A stretch of 64,000 nucleotides of DNA from Asaia bogorensis (GCA_945869965.1 CAMBRC010000009.1:1-64000), one strand, 5' to 3'. Numbered from the stretch's first letter, positions 1 to 9,251 are shown. The notes: generated by a model not told the origin, from the letters alone. Numbers and translations are program-made.

Positions 1-150
1 GGATGAGGTAGCGGCTCTGGTGGATTGGTCCGAACTGGACCGCTTGCTCGCGGATATTTCGTCTGCGGCCAGGGGTGAGCTTGGCTGGCCGCCGTTGGCG
101 TTGTTTCGCGCGATGCTGCTGGCGATCTGGCATGATTTGTCGGATGTTCA
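1..150 (+). pseudogene. IS5-family transposase fragment (cut by window edge)
   Basis: The frame beginning at base 2 reads without a stop as the N-terminal part of an IS5-type transposase of the DUF772 kind. The recognisable pieces are DWSELDRLLADIS, then GWPPLALFRAMLLAIWHDLS. The similarity stops abruptly near base 150, where sequence of another element on the opposite strand begins, so the catalytic DDE region is missing. The upstream part lies outside the window. This is a dead remnant in a mosaic of insertion sequences. Confidence 0.7.
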
Positions 151-397
151 GGTAACGCCCGGAGGTCGGTTTGGACGAACGCGATAGATGCGACGGGGCC
201 ATACCGCCGGCCGTGCGGAACCAACGAAATCCCACCGGCTGCGATACTCCAACCTTCATCGCCGCCTCCTCGCTCGAGTGCCCCTCGGCGATCAACGCCC
301 AGAACCGTCGCCGATGCTCCTGCCACGCTACAGGAGGTCGCCCTGGCGATCGCAGCTTGTCCCGCAGTGCCCGTTCCGAACGTCGCCGACCCGCCAT
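151..397 (-). pseudogene. IS30-family transposase N-terminal fragment
   Basis: Read on the minus strand from the ATG at 397, this codes for about 82 residues that look like the N-terminus of an IS30-type transposase. It begins MAGRRRSERALRDKLRSPGR, continues with a helix-turn-helix-like stretch containing EEAAMKVGVSQPVGFRWF, and ends at SGRY. The frame is cut at the junction with the IS5 fragment, and the integrase core is missing. Its strand is opposite to both neighbouring fragments, which argues for successive insertions and deletions. Confidence 0.65.
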
Positions 398-437
398 CGC
401 ATCACCCTCCGTCCCAGTGTTGCGACAACCGATTGAA

Positions 438-731
438 TCCACCCAATACACGTCTGTGACATTCGGCAAGCGGTACGGCGAGGCTGGCGTCCGCCCATCG
501 ATGGGTTCGGTGGGAGATGCCTATGACAACGCGATGCCCGAGAGCTTCTTCTCCACGCTGGAAGCCGAACTTCTCAGCCGCCGCAGGTTTGCATCACAGG
601 CCGAAGCCAGGATGGCCTGCTTCAGCTACATCGAAGGCTGGTACAACCCGGTGCGGCTCCACTCCGCGCTGGGATATCGTTCGCCCATGGCTTACGAAGC
701 CGACATGCTATCCGCCATGACCGACTCCTAG
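438..731 (+). pseudogene. IS3-family OrfB C-terminal fragment
   Basis: The frame from about 438 to the TAG at 731 codes for the last part of an IS3-type OrfB integrase (rve domain). It shows the GSVGDAYDNAMPESFF motif, in which the glutamate is the last acidic residue of the DDE triad, followed by SYIEGWYNPVRLHSALGYRSP. The first two thirds of the enzyme are missing. The frame continues upstream into unrelated sequence, so the longer open frame there is a chimera and not a gene. Confidence 0.75.
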
Positions 732-1381
732 CCCGAAAGCCAACAAACCGTCCACCGAAACGGGGCAACCCCAATCCCAGTGTCCAGAGCCGGACCTTGG
801 AGACGACGACGGCAACGTTATGGTTCGACATGCTGGCGGCCCTTTTCATCCAAATGGCTGGGCAGAACCTGAGAGGCTGCCCGTTTTGTTGGATCGGTTA
901 TCGCCGACGCCTCGCATACCTTCGTGTTAACGGCGTTAAGACGACGTTAATACGATCAATGAACGACGAATTGACGTTTGCGAACGACGCAGGCCATTTT
1001 TACCTGCTAGCGATCCACCTCAGCCACATCTCACTGCCACGTTTGAAAAAAACCTAGTGAATTCTGGACGTTGAAAGCAGCATGCAGGAGCAGTCGGCCT
1101 TGAATTATTTATGATGCGTGGATGAAAAAATGAACGAATCGTCAAGCGTGGGATGCCATTGCACCATCAAGAAGGCGGCAGGCGAGGTCATACGGTAAAA
1201 ATTGCCCCACCCACCGGGAGCAGTGCGTCATTTTTGCACTATCAGGAGCGCGTCACTGGCCCCGGCTTAGACGGCGCAGCAGTTCCGAATTCACGAACCG
1301 TTGAAACGATTGACGTCCCCGCGCGCCATTTCGCCAAGGGTTGGCCAGGCAAAGCGAGCCGACAGGCCGTGCCTCCGGCAA
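732..1381. other. gene-poor stretch after the IS mosaic
   Basis: I see no convincing gene here. The short open frames have no family resemblance and overlap one another. Around 1190-1245 the bases GTAAAAATTGCCCCACC and a later ATTTTTGCAC resemble the termini of IS21-type elements, but no istA or istB coding sequence is present. The stretch is probably further insertion-sequence debris together with the downstream side of tldD. Confidence 0.4.
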
Positions 1382-2824
1382 TTAGGCCGCAGTGCCGCCT
1401 ACGGTCAGACCGCCCAGCCGTATCGTCGGCTGTCCAACGCCAACTGGCACGCCCTGGCCGCTCTTGCCGCAGGTGCCAATGCCGGGGTCAAGCGCCATGT
1501 CGTTAGCCACCAGCGCCACTTTGGTCAGCGCATCTGGCCCGTTGCCGATCAAGGTGGCGCCCTTCACCGGCGCGCCGATCTTCCCGTTCTCGATTAGGTA
1601 GGCCTCACTGGCCGAGAAAACGAACTTCCCGGAAGTGATGTCGACCTGGCCGCCACCAAAATTGACCGCATAGATGCCACGTTGCACCGACCTGATGACC
1701 TCCTCTGACGTGGCGCTGCCGCCCAGCATCACAGTGTTGGTCATGCGCGGCATGGGAGCATGGGCGTAGGATTGGCGACGACCGTTGCCGGTGGGGCGCG
1801 CACCCATCAACCGGGCGTTGAGCCGGTCGTGCAGGAAGCCGGTGAGGATGCCGTCCTCGATCAAGATCGTGCGACCGGTCGGCGTGCCCTCGTCATCCAC
1901 CGTCAGGCTACCCCGCCGGTCGGCCAGCGTTCCGTCATCCACCACTGTCACACCACGCGCAGCGATGCGGCTCCCCAGCAGGCCGGAGAAGGCGGAGGTC
2001 TTTTTGCGGTTGAAATCGCCCTCTAGGCCGTGACCAATTGCCTCGTGCAGCAGGATGCCTGGCCAGCCCGGTCCCAACACCACCGGCATCTCACCCGCGG
2101 GCGCCGGAATGCTGTCAAGGTTCACCAGCGCCTGCCGCAGTGCCTCGTCCACCGCGGCGCGCCAAGTCTCCGGCGCCACTATCCTTTCATAAGCATAGCG
2201 TCCGCCCATGCCGAAGCTGCCGGTTTCGCGGCGACCGTTGATCTCAACCACCACCGACACGCTCAGCCGCACTAGCGGCCGCAAATCGGCTACCCGTGTG
2301 CCATCGGCGCGGATGATCTGCACCGCTTGCCATTCGCCACCCAATGAAGCCATGACCTGTTTGATCCGACTGTCCCGCCCGCGCGCGTAGGCATCGATCT
2401 CCGCCAGTACGCCGGTGCGCTGGGCGAAATCCATGCCCGAGAGTGGGTTTGCGTCAGCATAGAGCCGACGGTTGGTGCCCAGGGGCGGCTCGGCTGCCAC
2501 GCCCGAGTGGCCAGACGCTACTGCGGAGACTGTTGCCGCCGCACGCTTCAGCGCATGTTCAGTCAGTTCGCCAGCATGAGCATAGCCTGCCGCTTCGCCG
2601 GCGACTGCGCGAAGGCCAAAGCCCAGCGACGTATCGAACCCAGCAGCGCGGATGCGGCCGTCATCCAGGTTAATACTCTCGCTCTCACGGTATTCCAGGA
2701 ACAACTCCCCATCATCCGCGCAGGCCAGAGCTTCACGCGTCAGCCTTTCGGCGACGTCTCGCTCCAGTGTCGCCCCATCGCGCGCAAAGAACAGGTTGTC
2801 GGTGACGGCGAGGGGGGAGGTCAT
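1382..2824 (-). CDS. tldD: metalloprotease TldD
   Basis: A 480-residue TldD of the TldD/PmbA (TldE) metalloprotease family, which degrades or matures small peptides in the cytoplasm as a TldD-TldE heterodimer. The diagnostic zinc-site motif HEAIGHGLEGDF (HExxxH) lies near residue 257, followed by the conserved glycine-rich C-terminal region with GNGRRQSYAHAPMPRMTNT. Length is normal for the family. The start ATG at 2824 overlaps the stop of ctaA by four bases (ATGA), so the two genes are translationally coupled in the order ctaA-tldD. The partner tldE/pmbA is not in this window. The functional link between heme A synthesis and TldD is not obvious. Confidence 0.93.
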   Translation of the reverse strand: MTSPLAVTDNLFFARDGATLERDVAERLTREALACADDGELFLEYRESESINLDDGRIRAAGFDTSLGFGLRAVAGEAAGYAHAGELTEHALKRAAATVSAVASGHSGVAAEPPLGTNRRLYADANPLSGMDFAQRTGVLAEIDAYARGRDSRIKQVMASLGGEWQAVQIIRADGTRVADLRPLVRLSVSVVVEINGRRETGSFGMGGRYAYERIVAPETWRAAVDEALRQALVNLDSIPAPAGEMPVVLGPGWPGILLHEAIGHGLEGDFNRKKTSAFSGLLGSRIAARGVTVVDDGTLADRRGSLTVDDEGTPTGRTILIEDGILTGFLHDRLNARLMGARPTGNGRRQSYAHAPMPRMTNTVMLGGSATSEEVIRSVQRGIYAVNFGGGQVDITSGKFVFSASEAYLIENGKIGAPVKGATLIGNGPDALTKVALVANDMALDPGIGTCGKSGQGVPVGVGQPTIRLGGLTVGGTAA

Positions 2825-3885
2825 GACAAATACTCTCCATCAATAGGGGCAGGCTGGGCACGTAATTGATGGAGCACCACCAGCGCCGCGGTTAGCACGA
2901 CTACGGCCACCGTCTGGTGCAACGTACCCAGAATGACCGGCACCATATATAGCAAGGTGGCGATGCCGAGTGCGTATTGCACCCCCACCGAAACCACCAG
3001 CACAAGCAAGCCCGGCCGGGCTTGACTGTTCCAGCCGGCCAACAGGCTGGCGGTGGCTAGGAGTGCCGTCACCGTGGCCAGCGCCCGATGGTTGAACTGA
3101 ACTGCGGCGATGTTCTCAACCCAATTCAAAAGCAGGGGGCTGAGCCGCGCATAGCCGTCCGGTATCAACCTACCGGCCATCAAGGGGAAAGTGTTGTAGT
3201 CCAGCCCTGCCCTCAGCCCGGCGACGAAGCCGCCGGCCAGGATCGTTATCGCAGCGGCAACGGCCGTGGCCTGCACCAGTCGTCGTGGCCCGATGACGCC
3301 GAACGGACCGTCGCGCAGGCCCAGCGCGGTCCACAAGATCGCTGCGTAAAGGACCAGGGCCAAGCCGAGATGCACCACAAGACGATACGGCGAGACCGCT
3401 GTAGATTCCGGGATGAACCCCGACGCGACCATGAACCAGCCTACTGCCCCCTGCATGCCGCCAAGGAGAAACAACCCTAGTAGCTTCGGCAGCAGGCTAC
3501 GCGGCACCGCACCACGCCACCACAGGACGGCCAGTGGCACAACAAAGGCAAGCCCTATCAGCCTTCCCCACAGCCGGTGCAACCATTCAAGCCAGAAGAT
3601 TTTTTTGAAGCCCTCAATCCCAAAACCCTGGTTCACCAGCGCGTATTGAGGGATCTGACGGTACAAATCATACAGCCGATTCCATTCCGCCTCGCTCAGC
3701 GGCGGCAACGTACCGCGCAGCGGCGCCCATTCCATGATCGAAAGGCCTGAGCCAGTCAGCCGCGTAGCACCGCCGATGGCAACCATCACCAGTATCATTC
3801 CGCACAGCGTAAACAGCCAGTTTGCGACGGCGCGACAATTGTGAGCCTGGTGAACGTGGGCCGCGTGAACAACGTCGATGGACAT
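2821..3885 (-). CDS. ctaA: heme A synthase (COX15/CtaA)
   Basis: A 354-residue multi-pass inner-membrane protein of the COX15/CtaA family, which oxidises the C8 methyl group of heme O to give heme A for aa3-type cytochrome c oxidase. Visible family features are GGATRLTGSGLSIMEW at the end of the first membrane helix, WLEWLHRLWGR with a heme-ligand histidine, a second histidine in RLVVHLG, the NHRALA motif and the last one in LGTLHQTV. Eight hydrophobic helices fit the family topology, and the long form is the usual alphaproteobacterial type. It is first in an overlapping pair with tldD. The rest of the cytochrome oxidase genes are not in this window. Confidence 0.94.
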   Translation of the reverse strand: MSIDVVHAAHVHQAHNCRAVANWLFTLCGMILVMVAIGGATRLTGSGLSIMEWAPLRGTLPPLSEAEWNRLYDLYRQIPQYALVNQGFGIEGFKKIFWLEWLHRLWGRLIGLAFVVPLAVLWWRGAVPRSLLPKLLGLFLLGGMQGAVGWFMVASGFIPESTAVSPYRLVVHLGLALVLYAAILWTALGLRDGPFGVIGPRRLVQATAVAAAITILAGGFVAGLRAGLDYNTFPLMAGRLIPDGYARLSPLLLNWVENIAAVQFNHRALATVTALLATASLLAGWNSQARPGLLVLVVSVGVQYALGIATLLYMVPVILGTLHQTVAVVVLTAALVVLHQLRAQPAPIDGEYLS

Positions 3886-3945
3886 AGCGCATCATACAAG
3901 GCAGCGCGGGTCGGTAAAAGACCTCCTTCCGCCGGGCATGCAAGG

Positions 3946-4470
3946 CTATCGCGGCATTGGCATAGCGATCCGTCGTCCGGTCCAGCCGGGGCGGGGGTGC
4001 TGGGCGTGAGTGTCAAAGGCTGCCTGGATGCGGGCGCGCACGTCGTCCGGCCACGGCACTACCTTGCGGATGCGCAGGTCGACATGCAGGTACATTAGTT
4101 CCTGCGTTGCTGCGCGCCGGCCGTCATCGACGCGATACATCTCATGCGCCAGATGTACGCGTTTGGCATCCACCCCGAGCACCCAAGTGACGATGCGGGC
4201 CTTCTCGGCGAGCAGCAGTTCGGCTTCATACATATTGTGTGTCTCGGCGGCGAATGTTCCGCAACCTTCCCGATCTTTGTACGAATAGCTGCAATCAAAC
4301 ACGTCAAAGATTAGATCGGTGCCGAGGTCGAAGGCCATTGTGTAGTAGGCCAAGTTCATGTGGTTGTTGCCATCAATCCAGTCCGGCTCCACCTCGACTA
4401 TGCCGCTATCAAACGGTGCTGCCCAGAAGGCGGGGTCGGTACGAGGATCGCCTTTGGGACGGTGGTCCAT
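3946..4470 (-). CDS. thioesterase family protein (hotdog fold)
   Basis: A 174-residue protein of the 4HBT-like acyl-CoA thioesterase superfamily. It carries the WIDGNNHMNLAYY motif near residue 35, which is the hotdog-helix signature with a catalytic Asp/His-Asn region, and a second conserved strand VLGVDAKRVHLAHEMY. Similar proteins hydrolyse short or betainyl acyl-CoAs, and some lie next to carnitine dehydrogenase genes; no such gene is seen here. It starts three bases after the stop of the upstream MBL-fold hydrolase gene, so both are probably on one transcript. The substrate cannot be told from the sequence. Confidence 0.8.
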   Translation of the reverse strand: MDHRPKGDPRTDPAFWAAPFDSGIVEVEPDWIDGNNHMNLAYYTMAFDLGTDLIFDVFDCSYSYKDREGCGTFAAETHNMYEAELLLAEKARIVTWVLGVDAKRVHLAHEMYRVDDGRRAATQELMYLHVDLRIRKVVPWPDDVRARIQAAFDTHAQHPRPGWTGRRIAMPMPR

Positions 4471-4473
4471 CGA

Positions 4474-5289
4474 TCAGGCCGCTCGCCAGACTTCGCCGTC
4501 CAACACGGCGCGGCCCTCATCCCGCAGCTTTTCCAGATGGGCAATCACGTTGCGCTGAGCCGCCGGGCGCAGGTTGGGCGCAATGGTCGTGTACAATGTC
4601 GCCACCAACCCCAGCGGCGTTTTAGGACCGCTTGATAGCGCCGTAGCGATCGCTTGTTCGCGCAACGTACGGTGGGTCAGCAAAGCGCGTGCAAAGGGAT
4701 GCGGATCGGAGATCATCGGCCCATGCCCCGGCAGGTACGTGGTATCGGGCCGCGCCAATAACAGGCGCAACGATGCGAAATAATCGCGCATGTTGCCATG
4801 CGGCGGGCTGACGATGCTGGTGGACCAGCTCATGATATGATCGGCGGTAAAGACAATACCGTCCCGTGCGAAGCACAAATGGTCCGACGCATGACCGGGT
4901 GTGTGAATCGCCATCCAGCCAGCCACGACGTCGCCATCGCGCATCGGCATATCCGGAATGTGCGACGGGTCCTGGCTGCGATGGAAGCTCCAGACTTGGG
5001 CGCCGGTGGCGGCCTTCAGCGCTGATACCGCGCCGAGATGGTCGGGATGGGTGTGGCTGAGAAGGATGCGTGCCACCCGCCCGGCAGTCGCGCGGACAAT
5101 ATCGGCCACATGCGCCGCTTGGTCGGGGCCGGGGTCGAGCACCGAAAAACCGTCGGCGTCCTCGATCAGATAGGTGTTCGTTCCATTGTACGTCATCGGC
5201 CCTGGGTTGTCGGCGACGATGCGGGTGATACCTGGCAGCACCGGTAGCACTTCACCGCGTGGCGGCGCGGGTTCCGTCAGGAAGGCCAT
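4474..5289 (-). CDS. MBL-fold metallo-hydrolase (LACTB2/glyoxalase II-like)
   Basis: A 271-residue metallo-beta-lactamase-fold hydrolase. The zinc-binding HTHPDHLGA motif (HxHxDH) lies in the first third, followed by HTPGHASDHLCF and FTADHIMSWSTS for the remaining metal ligands. A C-terminal helical tail with a winged-helix-like stretch (ALSSGPKTPLGLVATLY) is typical of LACTB2-like members. The start at 5289 was chosen because GGGG lies about nine bases upstream; an open frame continues to an ATG at 5322. The three-base gap to the downstream thioesterase suggests coupled expression and perhaps a shared thioester-hydrolysis role, which is inference. Confidence 0.83.
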   Translation of the reverse strand: MAFLTEPAPPRGEVLPVLPGITRIVADNPGPMTYNGTNTYLIEDADGFSVLDPGPDQAAHVADIVRATAGRVARILLSHTHPDHLGAVSALKAATGAQVWSFHRSQDPSHIPDMPMRDGDVVAGWMAIHTPGHASDHLCFARDGIVFTADHIMSWSTSIVSPPHGNMRDYFASLRLLLARPDTTYLPGHGPMISDPHPFARALLTHRTLREQAIATALSSGPKTPLGLVATLYTTIAPNLRPAAQRNVIAHLEKLRDEGRAVLDGEVWRAA

Positions 5290-5362
5290 CTTCATCCCCT
5301 TTTTCATTGAGGTATTAAGCATGCGTCACGTGTCGGACGCCATGCGCCTCGCACAAGTGCCT

Positions 5363-6907
5363 CTATCGCGGCGGAGATTGGGGCCGGCGAGCAAAGACCG
5401 CAAAGCGGCCATGCCGCCCCACCTCGACGTAGTGCGCCCAAGTCGCGGCGAAGCTCGGGTCGCGGTTGAAATAGTCGATCAAATTGAACGCGATACCGTC
5501 GCATGCCGGGATGGCCGCGAAGCTATCGATCACCACAGCATCGGGCGGCGCGTGGGTAAAATCCGCGATCACGCCAACGTAAAACGCGACCTCCGCCCCG
5601 CTCATATCACCAAAATCTCGGTAGCGAGCGTGGCCGGGAGAGCAATCTCTATAGAGCCCCTCGAGGAGCCAGATGCTCATTGCCCGCAGCGTCATGCGGA
5701 CGTTCGCATAGTTCAACGCGGGGAAGACTGGCGCGATCCCCGGCGACAGTGCCAGCACCCGCCCGCCGCCGGCCTCCGGACGCAGGATACTGGTCAGCGC
5801 ATACGCGTCGCTTCGGCGCCAGCCAAGCTGATTCCACGGCGCCTCGCCCTGCGCGACCAGATACAATCCGAACAGGCTCGCCAACCAGGCTGCGCAACCA
5901 ACCGCCCCAAACGGGGTTGCACCAACCTGCAGTCGATCAAGCCAGCGCGCCGCCAACACGGTGGCAAGCGTGCAACCGAAAAACTCAACCGGCAAGATGT
6001 GATAGGACCAACCCTTGTGCTGGGCCAGTGCAGCGCCCAGCGTCGCCAGCCCCGCGAGTGCCAGTACGCGTGGCAATGCCGCCGCCTGGCACAACGCTAA
6101 AACAACTAGCGGCACGAACAATATCACTGCCGCGCCCAGCCGCGGCTGCGCCAGTAAGTCCCACGTCGTCTGATGTCCGGAATCCAAGTAATATGCCAGC
6201 GCCAGTGGCACCACATTGGTCAAATACTCGGGGAAAACAAGCAACATTCCGACAAGGTAACCGCACCACAGCGCAGCCATTACCCACGGAACCTTATCGC
6301 GCAGCACAGCCGACCCTTGGTGACGGTACAGCCCGCCAACCAGCACGGCCCCCTCCACCAGCGCCGGTACGGCCAGGAAATGTGGCTTAAGGGCGAAACC
6401 TATGGCCGCGACCGAGGCCGCCAGAAGTGCTCGCCGTGGTACGCGTCCGTCCATTCTTTGCGCAGCCGCCAGCAGATATGGCATCGACAGCATCACCATA
6501 AGCGCTTCACGTTGCCCAAAATCATACCCGGCACCAAACCCGATAAGCCCCGGCAGCGCATCCAATAGAACGCGCTCTACCGGTCCTTCGCCGGTCCTGT
6601 CTCGTACGGACAGTGTAAGACGCCAAAGCATCAAACACAGGGCGACCAGACAGGCCTGCAGGGCCAAGATACCGCCCAGCCCGCTGACGCGGCCCAGCAC
6701 CGCTGGCAGCAGATTCAGCACGTAGATCAGCGGCGGATTGACATCGACCATATCAATATAGAGCCGCTCACCGGCCAGCCAGCGCTCGCTGAAACTCAAT
6801 ACGGCGGCGACGTCATGGTTTACCGGCGGCGCCAGTATCATCGGAACGAACAGAAGTCCTGGCAGCAACGCTGGCCACACGCGACAAGAAGGACGGATGA
6901 AGCTCAT
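5363..6907 (-). CDS. GT-C fold membrane glycosyltransferase-like protein
   Basis: A 514-residue protein with about ten to twelve hydrophobic segments. Near the N-terminus an acidic loop follows the first helix (PPVNHDVAAVLSFSERWL, then DMVDVNPPLIY). This layout of short helix, Asp-containing periplasmic loop and 'NPPL' is seen in GT-C glycosyltransferases that use polyprenyl-phosphate sugars. The start at 6907 is preferred because translation from the upstream ATG at 6979 would run into the methyltransferase gene, which is divergent with only 63 bases between the starts. With the GT2 and SMR-like genes across the divergent promoter it could be the transferase of a three-part glycan-modification system. 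The sugar and acceptor are unknown. Confidence 0.65.
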   Translation of the reverse strand: MSFIRPSCRVWPALLPGLLFVPMILAPPVNHDVAAVLSFSERWLAGERLYIDMVDVNPPLIYVLNLLPAVLGRVSGLGGILALQACLVALCLMLWRLTLSVRDRTGEGPVERVLLDALPGLIGFGAGYDFGQREALMVMLSMPYLLAAAQRMDGRVPRRALLAASVAAIGFALKPHFLAVPALVEGAVLVGGLYRHQGSAVLRDKVPWVMAALWCGYLVGMLLVFPEYLTNVVPLALAYYLDSGHQTTWDLLAQPRLGAAVILFVPLVVLALCQAAALPRVLALAGLATLGAALAQHKGWSYHILPVEFFGCTLATVLAARWLDRLQVGATPFGAVGCAAWLASLFGLYLVAQGEAPWNQLGWRRSDAYALTSILRPEAGGGRVLALSPGIAPVFPALNYANVRMTLRAMSIWLLEGLYRDCSPGHARYRDFGDMSGAEVAFYVGVIADFTHAPPDAVVIDSFAAIPACDGIAFNLIDYFNRDPSFAATWAHYVEVGRHGRFAVFARRPQSPPR

Positions 6908-6970
6908 GCGTCGCCATCCTCCGCGCCGCTGGCGTTCGCGGCAAGTCACCCCCTGCGCGCGAGTGCCAAA

Positions 6971-7720
6971 ATGTGCCACACACAGTGCATGGAGTCAGCT
7001 GAATACGCCTTGATGGACGAAGTCGAAGAAAGCATGTGGTGGTACCGCGCCCTCCATGCCCGCATCGGTAAAACGCTGGACGGCGCGCGCGGTCGTGTGC
7101 TCGACGCCGGTTGCGGCACTGGCGGCCTGCTAGCGCGGCTGCGCGGCCGGCCCGGCATTGAACTGTACGGCCTGGAGTACGCCGCCGAAGCCGCTCGGCG
7201 CGCCGCGGTGAAATCAGACGCAACTATCGTGCGCGGCAGCATCAATGCACTGCCCTTCAGCGATGGCAGTTTCGCCGCGGTCGTGAGCGCGGATGTGCTG
7301 TGCCACGGCGCGGTCGATCCCACCTCGGCGCTGGCCGAATTGCGTCGTGTGCTCGCCCCGGGCGGCCTGCTGGTGCTGAACATGCCATCGTACCAGTGGT
7401 TGATGAGCGTGCACGATCGCAAGGTGCACAATGTCCGTCGCACAACGGCCGGCAATCTTTGCCGCGACCTTACTGCCGCCGGCTTCAAGCAGGTGCAATC
7501 CCAATATTGGAACACGCTGCTGCTGCCGTTGATGATCCTGCAACGTAAGGTGCTGGCCCGGCGCAATGACGGCGAAACAATGTCCGATGTCGCCGTGTTT
7601 CCGCCTATCATCGATGCCATATTCCATGCGCTGACGGAGTTGGAACGATACCTGGGCTTGAAGCTGCCCGCTGGCGGCTCAATTCTGGCTACCGCCCGCA
7701 AACCGGCAGCAGAAAGCTGA
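6971..7720 (+). CDS. class I SAM-dependent methyltransferase
   Basis: A 249-residue methyltransferase with a Rossmann-like SAM-binding fold. Motif I is VLDAGCGTGGLL around residue 43, followed by the acidic position in LYGLEYA and by VVSADVLCHGAVDP and ELRRVLAPGGLLVLNMPSY, which match motifs IV and V. The beginning (YALMDEVEESMWWYRALH) resembles methyltransferases found in polysaccharide and lipid-glycan clusters. It starts a plus-strand run with the GT2 gene 31 bases downstream. The ATG at 6971 is used; the ATG at 6989 is also possible. A role in methylating a sugar or lipid carrier product is inference from context. Confidence 0.83.
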   Translation: MCHTQCMESAEYALMDEVEESMWWYRALHARIGKTLDGARGRVLDAGCGTGGLLARLRGRPGIELYGLEYAAEAARRAAVKSDATIVRGSINALPFSDGSFAAVVSADVLCHGAVDPTSALAELRRVLAPGGLLVLNMPSYQWLMSVHDRKVHNVRRTTAGNLCRDLTAAGFKQVQSQYWNTLLLPLMILQRKVLARRNDGETMSDVAVFPPIIDAIFHALTELERYLGLKLPAGGSILATARKPAAES

Positions 7721-7751
7721 CCCTAATTCCCGAGCCCAGGACATCACCCAG

Positions 7752-8846
7752 ATGGTGCGTTACATCCCAAAGTCAGTGCCCACCGCCGCCACTGGTCCGA
7801 TGAACCTGGTAGCCACGCCGCCGATCGGCCTGTCGATCGTAGTGCCGGTGTATCGCGGCGCTGCCACCGTCGCCTCGTTGGTCGAGGCACTGGCCGCGCT
7901 GCGTCCGGAAGGCGGCATGGAGGTCGTGCTGGTCAACGACGGCAGCCCCGACAATTCCGCCGATGTCTGCCGCGCCATCGCCGCCGACCCGCCCAAAATC
8001 ATCGGCACCGAACGCAGGCTGCCGGTGGTTTACATCGAGCACGCACGCAACTACGGCGAGCACAACGCGGTGATGACCGGGCTGCGCCATGTTCGTGGCC
8101 ACTTCGTCATCACCATGGACGACGACCTACAAAATCCGCCGGAAGAGGTGGTCAAACTGTATGACCACGCCCGGCTGGGCAACTGGGACGTGGTTTACAC
8201 CCGCTATGCCAGCAAGAAGCACGCGCCCTGGCGCAATCTGGGCAGCAGCTTCGCCAACAAGGTAGCGGATTGGCTCCTGGACAAGCCGAAGGGGCTTTAC
8301 CTCTCCTCCTTCCGCTGCATGTCCGCCCTGGTGGTGCGCAGCGTCACCCGCTATCGCGGCCCATATCCCTATATCGACGGCCTTATCATGGAGGTGACGC
8401 AACGTATCGACAGCATTGAGGTGCGCCACCTGCCGCGCGCCGAGGGGCGCAGCAACTATACGATGAAGCGCCTGGTTCGGTTGTGGCTGAACCTGGCAAC
8501 CAGCTTTTCACTGGCGCCGCTGCGGTTGGCGATCCTGGCCGGCATCGCCATGGCAACCCTTGGCATGGCCGGCGCCGTGTTCACCATCTTCGAGGCGCTA
8601 TTCAGCCGTGAAACTCCCTCCGGCTGGGCCTCGACCATGACCGTGATCCTGCTGCTATCAGGCGTACAGTCGATGATCCTCGGCGTGATGGGCGAGTACA
8701 TCGGCCGCACCTTCCTGTCAGCCAACGGCAAGCCCCAGGGCACTGTGCGGTTGATCGAACGCAGCAGCCCCACCTCTGCCATGACTAGTTCCACGATACC
8801 CGCCCGCGCCATGCCAGTGACGCCCGACCGCACCGAAGCGGCCTGA
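7752..8846 (+). CDS. glycosyltransferase family 2, polyprenyl-phosphate type
   Basis: A 364-residue GT-A fold glycosyltransferase. The N-terminal catalytic part shows SIVVPVYRG, VLVNDGSPDNS and the metal-binding MDDDLQNPPEEV, which is the DDDLQ motif typical of DPM1/GtrB/ArnC-like enzymes that load a sugar onto a polyprenyl phosphate. RNYGEHNAVMTGL also fits this group. Two hydrophobic helices follow near residues 250-310, which would place the active site on the cytoplasmic face. An alternative start is the ATG at 7800. It is five bases upstream of the SMR-like gene, so the two are almost certainly co-translated. Confidence 0.87.
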   Translation: MVRYIPKSVPTAATGPMNLVATPPIGLSIVVPVYRGAATVASLVEALAALRPEGGMEVVLVNDGSPDNSADVCRAIAADPPKIIGTERRLPVVYIEHARNYGEHNAVMTGLRHVRGHFVITMDDDLQNPPEEVVKLYDHARLGNWDVVYTRYASKKHAPWRNLGSSFANKVADWLLDKPKGLYLSSFRCMSALVVRSVTRYRGPYPYIDGLIMEVTQRIDSIEVRHLPRAEGRSNYTMKRLVRLWLNLATSFSLAPLRLAILAGIAMATLGMAGAVFTIFEALFSRETPSGWASTMTVILLLSGVQSMILGVMGEYIGRTFLSANGKPQGTVRLIERSSPTSAMTSSTIPARAMPVTPDRTEAA

Positions 8847-8851
8847 GGCGG

Positions 8852-9184
8852 ATGGACTTTCACTGGGTAATCCTCGCCGCGGCAATCATCACCAGCATGG
8901 CGGGCCAGACCTTGCTCAAGGGCGGCGCCGGGGCGGCTGACTTCATTGCCCAATTGCTCGACTGGCGCACCGTCGTTGGGCTCGGCCTCTATGGCGGAGC
9001 CGCCATCCTATACATCATCGCCTTGCGACGCATCCCGATGTCGGTCGCCTTGCCCTGCACGGCGATCTCATACGTCGCCATCGCGCTGATCGGCCATTTT
9101 GCCTTCGGTGAAGCTCTTGGCTTGCAACACGTCGCCGCCCTCGCCCTAATCTGCACCGGCGTGGTGCTATTGGCCCTAGCGTAG
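8852..9184 (+). CDS. SMR/EamA-like small membrane protein, possible lipid-linked sugar flippase
   Basis: A 110-residue protein with four predicted membrane helices, the size and topology of small multidrug resistance-like proteins and of the ArnE/ArnF flippase subunits. Visible family traits are the first helix ending GQTLLKGGAG, a central ALRRIPMSVALP and the last helix GVVLLALA. Its position directly behind a polyprenyl-phosphate glycosyltransferase gene points to flipping of the lipid-linked sugar rather than drug export; that is inference. A glutamate in helix 1, as in true SMR drug pumps, is not seen. Confidence 0.72.
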   Translation: MDFHWVILAAAIITSMAGQTLLKGGAGAADFIAQLLDWRTVVGLGLYGGAAILYIIALRRIPMSVALPCTAISYVAIALIGHFAFGEALGLQHVAALALICTGVVLLALA

Positions 9185-9251
9185 CGAAGGGGGAAGCCAG
9201 GACGCTACCGCGCCATTGCCCCCGCCCAGCGCCCGCCTCTATCATCGCGCC

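Noticed and set aside
797-1057. Possible small gene after the IS mosaic
   Set aside because: No ribosome binding site, no family resemblance, and the region is probably insertion-sequence debris.
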